Below, piece by piece: positions 9,309 through 19,351 of a stretch of DNA of 63,500 nucleotides. The stretch covers positions 64,001 through 127,500 of the forward strand of contig CAUYUJ010020673.1 of NCBI GenBank assembly GCA_963575745.1, read 5' to 3'. How positions within the stretch are numbered: the first letter of the stretch is position 1; each line of letters starts with the position of its first letter. A program made the position numbers and the translations under genes. The notes below the pieces were generated by a model. That model had not been told where the DNA came from. It searched no databases and was given only the letters and a program-made list of their open reading frames with translations. Origin of the DNA: Prorocentrum cordatum (Eukaryota > Sar > Dinophyceae > Prorocentrales > Prorocentraceae).

Positions 9309-11530
9309 GCATTCGCAGTCGCAGTCGCGATGACAGTCGCAGCGGCATCGGCAGTCGCAGTCACAGCCTCAGCCTCAGCCTTGCCTCAGTCTCAGCCTGC
9401 CTCAGCCTCAGCCACAGCCTGCCTCAGACTCAGCCTCAGCCTCAGCCTCGTTCAGCCTCGGCCTCAGCCTCAGCCTGCCTCAGCCTCAGCCTGCATCAGC
9501 CTCAGCCTCAGCCTCAGCCTGCCTCAGCATCAGCGTGCCTCAGCCTCAGCCTCAGCCTCGGCCTCAGCCTCAGCCTGCTTCAGCCTCAGCTTCAGTCTGC
9601 CTTCAGCCTCGGCCTCAGCCTCAGGCTGCTTCAGCCTCAGCCTGCACCAGCCTCAGCCTCAGCCTGCCTCAGCCTCAGCCTCAGCCTCAGCCTGCTTCAG
9701 CCTCCGCCTCAGTCTGCCTTCAGCCTCGGCCTCAGCCTCAGCCTGCATCAGCCTCAGCCTCAGCCTCAGCCTGCCTCAGGCCTCAGAATCAGCGTGCCTC
9801 AGCCTGCCTCAGCCTCGGCCTCGGCCTCAGCCTACTTCAGCCTCAGCCTCAGTCTGCCTGCAGCCTCGGCCTTAGCCTCAGCCTGCCTCAGCCTCAGCCT
9901 GCATCAGCCTCAGTCTCAGCCTGCCTCAGCCTCAGCCTGCCTCAGCCTGCCTCATCAGCGTCATCCTGCCTCAGCCTCAGCCTCAGCCTGCCTCAGCCTC
10001 AGCCTCAGCCTGCCTTCAGCCTCGGCCTCAGCCTCAGCCTGCCTCAGCCTCAGCCTGCATCAGCCTCAGCCTCAGCCTCAGCCTGCCTCAGCATCAGCCT
10101 GCCTCAGCCTCACTCAGCCTGCCCCAGCCTCAGCCTCAGCCTGCTTCAGCCTCAGCCTCAGGTCTGCCTTCAGCCTCGGCCTCAGCCTCAGCCTGTCTCA
10201 GCCTCAGTCCGCATTCAGCCTCAGCCTCAGCCTCACCCTCCTGCCTCAGCATCAGCCTGCTTCAGCCTCAGCATCAGTCTGCCTCAGCCTCAGCCTCAGC
10301 CTGCTTCAGCCGCAGCATCAGCCTGCCTTCAGCCTCGGCCTCAGCCGCAGCCTGCCTCAGCCTCAGCCTGCATCAGCCTCGGCCTCAGCCTCAGCCTCAG
10401 TCTCAGCCTACCTCAGCCTCAGCCTCAGCCTGCCAAAGCAGCCTCAGCCTCAGCCTGCTTCAGCCTCAGCCTCAGTCTGCCTTCAGCCTCGGCCTCAGCC
10501 TCAGCCTGCTCAGCCTCCTCAGCCTCAGCCTCAGCCTCAGCCTCAGCCTCAGCCTCAGCCTGCCTCAGCCTCAGCCTGCACCTCAGCCTCAGCCTCAGCC
10601 TCAGCCAGCCTGCCTCAGCCTCAGCCTGCCTCAGCCTCAGCCTGCCTCAGCCTCAGCCTCAGACTGCCTCTGCATCAGCCTCGGCCTGCCTCAGCCTCAG
10701 CCTCAATATGCCGTCGGCCTCGGCCTCAGCCTCAGCCTGCCTCAGCCTCAGCCTGCATCAGCCTCAGCCTCAGCCTCAGCTTGCCTCAGCAGCAGCCTGC
10801 CTCAGCCTCAGCCTCATCCTGCCCCAGCCCCAGCCTCAGCCTGCCTCAGCCTCGGCCTCAGCCTGCCTTCAGCCTCGGCCTCAGCCTCAGCCAGCCTCAG
10901 CCTCAGCCTGCCTCAGCCTCAGACTCAGCCTCAGCCTGCCTCAGCCTCAGCCTCAGCCTGCCTCAGCCTCAGCCTCGGCCTGCTTCAGCCTCAGCCCCAG
11001 GTCTGCCTTCAGCCTCGGCCTCAGCCTCAGCCTGTCTCAGCCTCAGTCCGCTTTCAGCCTCAGCCTCAGCCTCACCCTCCTGCCTCAGCATCAGCCTGCT
11101 TCAGCCTCAGCATCAGTTTGCCTCAGCCTCAGCCTCAGCCTGCTTCAGCCTCAGCCTCAGTCTGCCTTCAGCCTCGGCCTCAGCCTCAGCCTGCCTCAGC
11201 CTCAGCCTCAGCCTCAGCCTCAGCCTCAGCCTCAGCCTGCAGCCTCAGCCTCAGCCTGCCTCAGCCTCAGCCTCAGCCTCAGCCTCAGCCAGCCTCAGCC
11301 TCAGCCTGCAGCCTCAGCCTGCAGCCTCAGCCTCAGCTGCCTTCAGCCTCGGCCTCAGCCTCAGCCTGCCTCAGCCCCAGCCTGCATCAGCCTCAGCCTC
11401 AGCCTCAGCCTGCCTCAGCCTCAGCCTCAGCCTGCCTCAGCCTCAGCCTCGGCCTGCTTCAGCCTCAGCCCCAGTCAGCCTTCAGCCTCGGCCTCAGCCT
11501 CAGCCTCAGCCTCAGCCTCAGCCTGCCTCA
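9309..11530 (+). repeat. CAGCCT hexamer satellite (2.2 kb)
   Basis: Imperfect tandem CAGCCT, often organised in longer units punctuated by CTGCCTCAG and TTCAGCCTCGG. Because CAGCCT has no stop in any frame, all three plus frames stay open for long distances (Gln-Pro, Ser-Leu and Ala-Ser repeats), including a 673-codon ORF at 9535-11556. I treat the ORFs as a property of the repeat. It begins with CGCAGT-type hexamers near 9310 that grade into CAGCCT. Confidence 0.85.
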
Positions 11531-11531
11531 G

Positions 11532-11893
11532 CATTCAAAATGTGGCCCGGGGATGAACTTCTGGGAACTTGAAGAACACGAAATGGCCCACAGTTGGCTC
11601 CGGGCATTCAAAATCATGCCCAGGAATGGAGTTCTGGGAACTCGAAGAGCACGAAGTGGCCTACAGTTGGCTAGGGGCATTCAAAATCACGCCCAGGAAT
11701 GGAAGTTTGGGAACTCGAGGACCGCGAAGTGGCCTACAAGTTGGCTCCGGGCATTCAAAATCATGTCCAGGAATGGAGTTCTGGGAATTCGAAGACCACG
11801 AAGTGGCCTACTGTTGGCTCCGGGCATTCAAAATTATGCCCAGGAGTGGATTTCTGGGACATCGAACACCACGAAGTGTGCAACCGTTTGCTT
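11532..11893 (+). repeat. 73-bp tandem repeat, five copies
   Basis: The word CATTCAAAAT recurs at 11532, 11605, 11678, 11752 and 11825, giving a 73-74 base period. Each unit contains CAGGAATGGAGTTCTGGGAA and CGAAGTGGCCTACAGTTGGC, with a few substitutions. It abuts the CAGCCT satellite directly. Short plus-strand ORFs through it are repeat-derived. Confidence 0.85.
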
Positions 11894-11925
11894 AAAACGA
11901 CATCCGCGGATCCCTGTCCGGATCC

Positions 11926-13395
11926 CTAATAGAAACCTATCAGTCTTCGCTGTTCGGTAAAAAGAAGGTTGAAATGTTGCGTGTTGTTTTTTTGCACCCT
12001 GTCCCCGTCCTTCTTTTTCTCGCTCTTGGTGACCGGGGCAAGGAATTCGTTCTTGTGGCCTTTAGACGCAGCAGCATACCTGTCCACGAAGGTCTGTCGC
12101 CGAAGGATGAGGACCCACTTGTTGGTGCTGTGGTGCGCCATAGATGCCGTAGGATTCCGTGCAATACGGCGCGTTGTTTGATGAGCTCTGGAGACAGCCA
12201 CAGGAACCGCTTAGAATCAAGAGTTGGCTTGTATAAGACGCTGGCGCCCTCGCGCCCACCCGAGAATAGAAATTTCTCAGTGGCAACTCTCCCGCCCGTC
12301 AAGCCCACGGCCCAGGACGTCCTCTGGCCCGGCTTCGCCGGGCCCGGCACGATGTGCCTCGTGCCTCTCGCCATCAGCCACCCGCTTCAGGGAATGAGAT
12401 CTGATCGCATTGTTGATGGCCCTGGCGTCACGCGACAAGCCAGCCTCAATAAACAAATGCACCCCGTTGATGCTGATGGAGTTGTCATTATCCCGCTTGC
12501 GCTTGACCGCGGACTGCCGGCGCTCTGAGTCGGCGCGCTCTTTCCCGGCACAGGCGTTTGACTTGGGCAGCTTCCAGACGTGATCGCGCAGCGGCGTCTT
12601 TCTCGTTGGCCAGGAGGTGGCCGCCCTCGAGTGCGATGGTTTTCCTGTCTGCAAGTAAGACAAAAGCATGTTTACAACGCTCGGGCCATTGTGGCGGGCT
12701 CCAATGCAATCGGCCCCCGCCTGCGCGAATCGCGGGCCTCCGAAGCGCTCGGCCGCGCGGCCCCCGCGCCAAGAAAGGCGCGCCGTCGGTTCCGAGACAT
12801 CCGCGCCGAAAGGGCGGGGGATCCAGGATGAGATCCGACGCGGGGGGCGCCGCGGAAAGCCGCTCGTTTTCATCTGAGCGGCGCGGGGCACGAAGCCCCG
12901 ACGCACCGCGAACCCTGAGTGGGCTCAAAACTCGACGCGGGCCGCGCCGTTGCGGCGCGGGGAGGCCCTCTCTCCCCGCGCTAGTCTGACCGCCCCCATC
13001 CGATCAATGCCGCCCAATCCACGAACAAACGCTTGCATGCAAACTTTCGGCGGTGACCACACGGTGATAGCGACGACGTGCCGCTCGTTCATGCGCGGGC
13101 GCCGTCTCTTAGATATGCGCGACGCCCTCCATAACCTAACGTCCGAAACTTTCACATGAGCAGGACAGCGCCCCGATCCATGCGGCAATGCGCCGACGTC
13201 AGTGCGAAGCTTCACTGGTGGTTCGGTCCTGCGCGCCTCGACCTCGCCAGCGCCATCGCTTCGCAAAGACATTGACTCGGCGCGCCGCCACCCCCGCCGA
13301 AGGGTCGGATCCAAAGCTGTAGATAATGCTCGCGCCGTGCTCACATAGACCGTGGCCGCCTGCTGGCCGCTGAACGCAAGCAGCTCCGCTACCAT
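11926..13395 (-). CDS. Minus-strand gene of unknown function, about three exons
   Basis: The first block (13395-~12925) reads MVAELLAFSGQQAATVYVST and continues with basic, Arg-rich sequence. A strong acceptor, TTGTCTTACTTGCAG|ACAGG, starts a second exon at 12648; it contains VKRKRDNDNSISINGVHLFI and RAINNAIRSHSLKRVADGE. The third block (12201-11926) reads STNKWVLILRRQTFVDRYAA, then FLAPVTKSEKKKDGDRVQKN. No family is recognised. The exon limits between blocks are not resolved and frames change between them, so the model is approximate; a part could be pseudogenic. Confidence 0.4.
12277..12648 (-). CDS. Second exon of the 12-13 kb gene
   Basis: It opens after a textbook acceptor (12662-12649, TTGTCTTACTTGCAG) in the frame TGKPSHSRAATSWPTRK, and passes through VKRKRDNDNSISINGVHL to GRGLDGRESCH and a stop at 12277. 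A donor before the stop is likely but was not fixed. Confidence 0.5.
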   Translation of the reverse strand, partial: TGKPSHSRAATSWPTRKTPLRDHVWKLPKSNACAGKERADSERRQSAVKRKRDNDNSISINGVHLFIEAGLSRDARAINNAIRSHSLKRVADGERHEAHRAGPGEAGPEDVLGRGLDGRESCH

Positions 13396-13861
13396 TGCGA
13401 GGGGTCATCCGGCGCGCCTTGTTCTGGCCCACGCCGCGCCCACTCGAATCGCCGCCCTTCACGGGCGGAAGAAATTCGATTGATGATGGCGACGGGAGGG
13501 AGAAGCGAGGAGAGAGGGACAGGATATAGGCAAAGCGGGAACACGAAAGAAGGCACCAGGACAGGCCAGAAAGGCACCAGGAGGCTCCCCGGACAGTCCA
13601 AAAGGGCTCCGAGACAGCTCAGGATCGCGGCTGGACGACCCAAGACGGCCTCAGGACGGGTCAAAAGGCCCCCAGGACGCCTCAATATTGATCCGAGGAG
13701 GCACCCACAGGGCTTCGGGAAACAACACATATATGTTGATGTTGGTTCGGACAGTGCTGAGCGTTCTCGGCAGTTCGAATGCCCAACGCTCCAAACTGGG
13801 GAACGAGCCCGAGATCGCCGAAAAACGGTCCAAGAAACCTCTGGGAGGGCCCAACGGTCTC
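13396..13861. repeat. Spacer with short-word repeats
   Basis: 13530-13700 contains CCAGGACGCCTCA / AAGACGGCCTC-type words of the dispersed short-word family. 13700-13861 leads into the polypyrimidine tract of module copy 1. No gene is seen. Confidence 0.4.
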
Positions 13862-14260
13862 ATATTCTTTTGTTTCTCAGCTTACGGATTGAGAAACGGC
13901 TCGGTGACCTCGCGAAAGCCACCTCGAATGGACAAGGGCGGCGTTCTCCGCTTCCAGTGGGTCATGCTAGAGGACGAGGAGAGCACGTCTGCCCAGGAGA
14001 TGCTGCTGCACCAGCAGGTCGAAACCGCCAAGAACAAGAACCTGTTCCCAGGAGCACAGGACCTCGGAGTGAGCAGCGACAAGGGCTGGGCTGGCGGGTG
14101 GGCTTTGCAGTCCACGCAAATTTTCTCCGGGGACTTCGCCGTGCAGGCCGTGCCGCAGGCCGCGGGGTTGCCCGCCGTGCCCGCGCCTTCCAGGCGGCAG
14201 GCGGCCACTAGCCAGCCAGCAGCAGGGAACCTGCCAATCGGGGGCCCGCCCATCGGGGGC
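13862..14260 (+). CDS. Module copy 1: conserved exon, plus orientation
   Basis: Acceptor-like TTTGTTTCTCAG precedes a reading that, across copies, encodes RLGDLAKA, DKGGxLRFQWVxLEDEES, VExAKNxFPG and LGVSSDKG, followed by an Ala-Pro-rich tail. In this copy an extra base near 13927 (TCGAATGGACAAGG against TCGATAGACAAGG in copy 2) changes the frame, so it may be broken. The tail ends in NLPIGGPPIGGPPLPPP. The family is not recognised. Confidence 0.5.
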
Positions 14261-14679
14261 CCCCCCCTGCCCCCCCCCCCATATAGATGCAAGGTAATCC
14301 CTGAGCAGGAAAGCAAGAGGGGGAAGACGCAACGGGAAGGAAAATGAAGGAGGAGGGCGAGAAAAAAAGAGAGGAGACGGAGGGGGGAAAGAGAGAGACA
14401 GAGGGGGGACGGATTGTATAGTAGTAAGAGATAACGGAGGCAGGATCGACGCACGGGCCGCCCTCAGAGATTTCCTGGTAGTCGCGCGCAGAGGTCCTGT
14501 TCCGTGAATGGGCCTTGAGAAGGCCGGGGTCGGTGCTCAGGTGGCCTCCGAGGTATTCGCCCCCATGGGTTCACAAGTTCTAAGAGGTCTTTCGGGCCTG
14601 CCCGGAGCTGCCAATTGTTGATTTTGTGCATATACGTGCTTTTCATCCAAGACTCCGCCCTCTATTGTATCAAATTCTG

Positions 14680-15080
14680 TTGTTTCTTAGCTGACAGATG
14701 GAGAAACGGCTCGGTGACCTCGCGAAAGCCGCCTCGATAGACAAGGGCGGCGCTCTCCGCTTCCAGTGGGCCCTGATGGAGGACGAGGAGAGCGCGTCTA
14801 CCCAGGGGGCGATGCCGTGCCAGTTCGTCGAAAGCGCCAAGAACCAGTTCCCAGGAACACGCGCAGGGCCTCGGAGTGAGCAGCGACAAGGGCTGCGCTG
14901 GCGCGCGGGCTTTGCAGTCCACGCAAGTCTTCTCCGGGGAGTTTGCCGCGCAAGCCGCGCCACGGGCCGCGGGCCCGCCCGCCGCGCCCGTGCCTTCCAG
15001 CGACCGCCCGCCAGCTGGCAGTCGGGAGCCTGCCCGCGGGGGCCTCGCCCAATGGGCCGCGCGCGGGCGAGCGCTGCAAT
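14680..15080 (+). CDS. Module copy 2 exon, plus orientation
   Basis: It follows TTGTTTCTTAG and reads MEKRLGDLAKAASIDKGGAL, then FQWALMEDEESASTQ and FVESAKNQFPG. After about residue 55 a frame change is needed to recover SSDKGCAGARALQSTQVFSG, so either a one-base indel near 14860 or a splice lies there. The Ala-Pro tail follows. Confidence 0.45.
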
Positions 15081-15129
15081 GTAAAATGTCGCCGCCGCGG
15101 CCTAGCCGCGGCGACGACATTTTACGTTG

Positions 15130-15510
15130 CAGCGCTCCCTCCATTGAACCCCGGCCCTATGGGCAGGCCCCTGGCTGCCAGCTGGCCGGCGGCCGCCTGG
15201 AAGGCACGGGCGCGGCGGGCGGCCCCGCGGCCTGCGGCGCGGCTTGCGCGGCGAATGCCCCGGGGAGACTTGCGTGGACTGCAATGCCCACGCGCCAGCG
15301 CAGCCCTTGTCGCTGCTCACTCCGAGGCCCTGTGTTCCTGGGAACTGGTTTTTGGCGCTCTCCACCCACTGGCGCAGCGGCATCTCCTGGACAGGCGCGC
15401 TCTTCTCGTCCTCCAGCAGGACCCAGTGGAAGCGGAGAGCGCCACCCTTGTCTTTCGAGGCGGCCTTCGCGAGGTCACCGAACCGCTCCTTCACATGCAA
15501 GCTAAGAAGC
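15130..15510 (-). CDS. Module copy 3 exon, minus orientation
   Basis: This is the mirror of copy 2. It is open in one frame from HVKERFGDLAKAASKDKGGA through LLEDEKSAPVQEMPLRQWVE to GLGVSSDKGCAGAWALQSTQ, so this is the most intact copy. It continues into an Arg-Pro-rich tail and the central palindrome. Confidence 0.5.
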
Positions 15511-15730
15511 AACAGAATTTGAAACCATAGGGGGCGGAGCACTGTATGGATATCACACAAAAACAAAACATATCAACTGGCAATCCCAGGCAAGCCCCAA
15601 AGACCTCTTAGAACTTGTGAACCCATGGGAACGAATACCTCGGATGCCACCTGTGCACCGACCCCGGCCTTCTCCAGGCTCACTCACGGAACAGGATCTC
15701 TGCGCGCTCCTTCCAGGAAATTTCTGAAGG

Positions 15731-15949
15731 GGGGCCCGCGCGTCGACCCTGCCTCAGTTATTTGCGTTAATATGATAAGATTCGCCCCCTTTCTCCCCCT
15801 TCCCTCCCTCCGTCTCCTTCTCCTCTTCCTTCTCACCCTCCTCCCTCCTTTTTCCTTCCAGCTGTCTCTTCCCCTCCTGCCATTATTCCCAGGAGTTCCC
15901 CTGCGTCTAGATGGAGGGGGGGGGGGGGGCGGGGAGGAAAAGGGGAGGT
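15731..15949. other. Polypyrimidine spacer between module copies
   Basis: A CTCCTTCTCC-rich tract at 15785-15870 and a G-run near 15911. It resembles the spacers at 14280-14420 and 16460-16610 after the other module copies. No gene is seen. Confidence 0.5.
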
Positions 15950-16420
15950 TCCCGATGGGCAGGCCCCCGATGGGCAGGTTCCCGGCTGCCGGTTGGCCGG
16001 CGGCCGCCTGGAAGGCACGGGCACGGCGGGCGGCGCCGCGGCCTGCGGCGCGGCTTGCACGGCGAAGGACCCCAGAGAAGACTTGCGTGGACTGCAAGGC
16101 CCACACGCAAGCGCAGCCCTTGTCGCTGCTCATTAGGAAGTCATGTGTTCCTGGGAGCTGGTTCCTCCATATGTAAGCTAAGAAACAACATAATTTAAAA
16201 CCATAGAGGGCGCAGCACTGCATGAATATCACACACTAGCACAACATCAACAAACGGCAGCTCCAGGCACGCCCCAAAGACCTCCGAGAACTTGTGAACC
16301 CATGGGAACGAATACCTCGGAGGCCACCTATGCACCGACACCGGCCTTCTCCAGGGCCCCTCACGGAATAGGACCTCTGCGCGCGCCTTTCAGGAAATCT
16401 CTGAAGGGGGGCTAGTGCGT
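15950..16420 (-). pseudogene. Module copy 4, minus orientation, internally deleted
   Basis: The block with CATGGGAACGAATACCTCGG (16300-16325) and the 3' part of the exon (SSDKGCACVWALQSTQVFSG) are present, but the N-terminal part of the exon (RFGDLAKAA to WVES) is missing between them. The tail reads NLPIGGLPIGNLPF, like copy 1. Confidence 0.5.
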
Positions 16421-17100
16421 CGATCCTGCCTCCGTTACCGTAATCTCTTAGGATATCGTATCCGTCCCCCCTCTTCCTCCTGCCTCCGCCGCTCCGTCTC
16501 CTCCTCCTCCTCCTCCTTCCCACCCTCCTCCATCCTTTCCCTTCCCGTTGCATCTTCCCCCTCCTGCCTTCCCCCCCAGGGGCCCCCCTGCATGTAGACG
16601 GGGGGGGGGGGGGGGAAAGGGAAGGAGGGGGGCGAGGAGTGACGCAGAAATTGGCGCTGCGCCACAGGCGCCATGGCGGGCGAGACACGGCGCTCGCGGT
16701 CCGGCGCCAAAAGCACACGCGGCACGATGCAGAAACGCTCGCGCCAAACGCGGGGGCACGGCACGCGACGCGCGGCACGGCGGGGCACGCGGGGCACATC
16801 GCGCACGGCACGCCGCGCGCGGCGCGCGCCATGGGCACGGCCCGCGCGATCGCTGCGCGCGCGGCGCCACGCGCGGCACAGCGCGCGCAGCGCACGCGCG
16901 TTCAGAGACACGCAGCACGCGCGCACGGCGCGCCGCGCGCAAAAGTGAACGCCTTTGCGCGCATGCAGAGCAAGCAAGGCACCCAGAGTGGCCGACGTTC
17001 GCGGATCGGGAAAGGGCACGATCCGTGATAAACAATAATAGCCACGCCGACAAAAGGTCGCGCTCCCGCGAGGCCTTCCGATAGTCAGACGTCGCGCGGT
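16421..17100. repeat. Polypyrimidine tract and GCGC/CACG-rich tract
   Basis: 16450-16580 is CTCC-rich. 16670-16960 is extremely CpG-rich (GGCACGCGGCGCGCC-like words). ORFs are Arg-Ala-rich on both strands and not credible. Confidence 0.5.
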
Positions 17101-18592
17101 TAAACCGCTGAAGGGATTTCGATTGTCAATGGTGGATTGCGAAGTTGCCGATGACGCGCAGCGCCCCCCCGGCGAACCCCCGGCAGGGGGCGCGCGTCGC
17201 AGTTGGCCGGGGGAAAATAAAAAAGAAGAAGAAGTATGGGCACGGGCCTTCCACAACGAATCCTTTTCGACGCGCGGCGACACTCGAACTCTGGATGCGA
17301 ACGCGGAGGAATGCGTGTCCCACGTCCAAGGCAAGCTCGGGCTTCCCGATGTTGCAAAGCTACTTGCAATTGCCTGCACAGCGCCCTCGCGGACGCCCTA
17401 TCCGCCTCGCGAGGATGAGTGTTGCAAAGATGTAAAACAAATCATGGACTATCGTCGTGCTTCGTTTGTAGTGATGCCAACTCATTAGCCGCGCCATATG
17501 TCCACGCAGCGCCGGCTTCAGCCCGCGCGGCGACAGCCGCGCGGGTTGTTGGAATAATAGATATGCAAACCAGATCTTTCACGTCAGAGCGCCGCGTCGC
17601 CAACCATTGCTTGTTGGCACCCTCCTGAAGTAGCAGCGCTGGGAGACTTTCAAAAAAGGGGGGGGGGGGGGGAGAAGAGGAGGAGGTCGGGGGAGGAGGA
17701 AGGCCGTTCCTCACCAAGCCCCTCCCGCTAAAATCCAAGCTCAATCCTTGGAGAAGTGTTGGGCTTACATAAAGCCTGACCCGCCCTAACAATGGCTTCG
17801 CGCGCGCCTCGCGCGCCCCCGCCAGTCAATCGAGGAAGGAGGAGGAGGAGCAGCAGCAGCAGAAGGAGGATGGGGGGGGGAGGAGGAGGAGGGGGAGGAT
17901 GGGGAGGGGGAGGAGGAATAGGAGGAAGGAGGAGCGAGGCGAAGGGGGGTCGTCACGGAAGGGGTTGGTCTGCCAGCAGGGCTCGGTCAGTCCGCCCGTG
18001 ATCCTATGCAGCGAGCGGCGCTCTGACTAGTCAGTCATCTTCTTCTGACCCCCCCCCCCCCCCCCCCCCATCATGGCATGCCACAAGTGCGCCTGGGGCC
18101 AAGAACGACGGCGACGACGTTGGCCTCGCACGGTGCCCCTCATGAAATGACATTAGCTTAGGCCCACCAGAGAGGCTTTGGCCCACGTGGAACCCTCGGG
18201 AAGCTCAAGGTCCAGGCCCTGTCTACTGAGCAATGGGAACCATGACGAGTAGTTCAGAAGCCCCGAACCCCATGGGCCCACAGACAGAAGCCCTTGTCCA
18301 GATGGAGGAACTCTTGGGAAGCCCGCGGGCACAGCCTGAAAGGAAGGCCCAGACCCCAACCAATAGGAAGGACCATCCTGGGCCCAGCAGCAGAGAGGAG
18401 GCCATCATCGCCCACGCGTGGCCGCTGGGAAGCCCCTGGGGCCCGCTCGGGGAGGCGCCAGGCCCGAACTAATACTCACGGCACACCCCTCACACGGTTC
18501 GTGGCCCCATAAGGAGTTCACTTGAAGACGATGCTCACAGCTGCGTTTCTCGCAACTGCATATGCTTGGGCCCTTCGCAAATGTAGTTCTTT
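17101..18592. other. No firm gene; weak ORFs and GGA repeats
   Basis: 17123-17488 has a plus ORF (for example EECVSHVQGKLGLPDVAKLL) and an equally plausible minus reading, so I do not call it. 17650-17720 and 17830-17940 are GGA/GGAGGA tracts; a C-run of about 20 lies at 18050-18069. 18180-18480 is GGCCC-rich with a short plus ORF (SSSEAPNPMGPQTEALVQME) of doubtful status. Confidence 0.3.
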
Positions 18593-18945
18593 TCAGATCG
18601 CCAACGCAGCGCTGGCGACCGTCTTTTCGGCAGCAGCGCTGCTGAGCAGCCGCCCCCCTGGCAGGATCGCGTCGACCCTGTCGGCCCCGCGCCTTAGCCT
18701 GCCCAAACGGTGTTCAGCCGCAAGGCGGGCGTAGATGTCCGTGAGGAGGCGAGCGGCAGGGCCTGCCCAAGTCGCCCTGCTACGTTCGTTCCTCCCCGCC
18801 GAACGTTGTGACACCATCGAATCGCCGTCCAATGGTGGGGGTGCGTAAGTCAACGAGCCTTCATCCAGGACAGGGGCGTCGCACTGCCCGCCCCCATTCC
18901 CCCCGCGGGCCACGGCCGCGCCGTCGGCGGTGAGGGGCGACGGCG
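18593..18945 (-). pseudogene. RCC1-like gene, C-terminal part
   Basis: It contains one repeat, LTADGAAVARGGNGGGQCDA followed by PVLDEGSLTYA, then a non-repeat tail with DIYARLAAEHRLGRL and DAILPGGRLLSSAAAEKTV, and a TGA stop near 18593. The tail resembles the LPDG-containing C-terminus that follows such repeats in dinoflagellate RCC1-like proteins (recalled, not searched). It has the same orientation as 19352-20040 but is separated from it by an inverted segment. Confidence 0.55.
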
Positions 18946-19166
18946 CGGCCGTGGCATGCGGTCGCAACGAACGCGGCCAATGCGACATCACTACGCTGGA
19001 TGAGGGCTCGACACGCGCCAAAGTCGCCGCTGGGGGGCGCCACGCGGTGCTGCTCAAGAGCGATGGCGCGGCCGTCGCTTACGGTTCGAAGGCGCGCGGA
19101 CAATGCGATGTCCCAGCGCTGCGTGGTGGCCAGACCTACTACTACGCACGCGTGGCCGCTGGATAA
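18927..19166 (+). pseudogene. RCC1-like repeats, inverted segment
   Basis: Plus strand: RGDGAAVACGRNERGQCDIT, TLDEGSTRAKVAAGGRHAVL, LKSDGAAVAYGSKARGQCDV, PALRGGQTYYYARVAAG, then TAA in frame where the repeat would continue. This is two RCC1-like blades in the opposite orientation to both neighbours. A palindrome at about 18909-18958 (GCCACGGCCGCGCCGTCG and its complement) marks one edge of the inversion. Confidence 0.6.
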
Positions 19167-19351
19167 TGCCGCGCGGTGCGGGGGGGGGCAACGACGCGCG
19201 ACGACGGCGATGGCGATGGCGATGCCGATGCCATTCCTCCCAGTTGATTTCGATTTCGAAGCAATCCGACCGCGGGCGCGCCCTGATTTAGATTTCTAAG
19301 CGAATCCACCGTTGGCGGCGGCGGCCCACCCGGGAAGCAGCTGAGGGTAGG

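Larger units (their letters stand above)
14464..15730. repeat. 1.27 kb inverted duplication of the module
   Basis: The plus-strand arm (14464-~15100) and the minus-strand arm (15730-~15105) carry the same parts in mirror order: a ~180-base block with GGTATTCG(C/T)(C/T)CCCATGGG and TTCACAAGTTCTAAGAGGTC, an intron-like stretch ending TTGTT(T/G)CTTCTTAG-like, and the exon RFGDLAKAASKDKGGALRF. The arms meet in a near-perfect palindrome with centre CCGCGGCCTAGCCGCGG at about 15103. Arms differ by roughly one base in ten, so this is an old duplication. Confidence 0.8.

Noticed and set aside
9535-11556. 673-codon plus-strand ORF as a protein-coding gene
   Set aside because: It is the CAGCCT satellite read in one of three equally open frames; no start context or non-repeat domain.
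16548-17084. Arg/Ala-rich ORFs as basic nuclear proteins
   Set aside because: Translation of GCGCGC/CACG-rich low complexity; equivalent ORFs on the opposite strand.
17123-17488. Plus-strand 121-codon ORF
   Set aside because: Some protein-like stretches, but the minus strand is equally open; no splice context or family. Left undecided rather than called.
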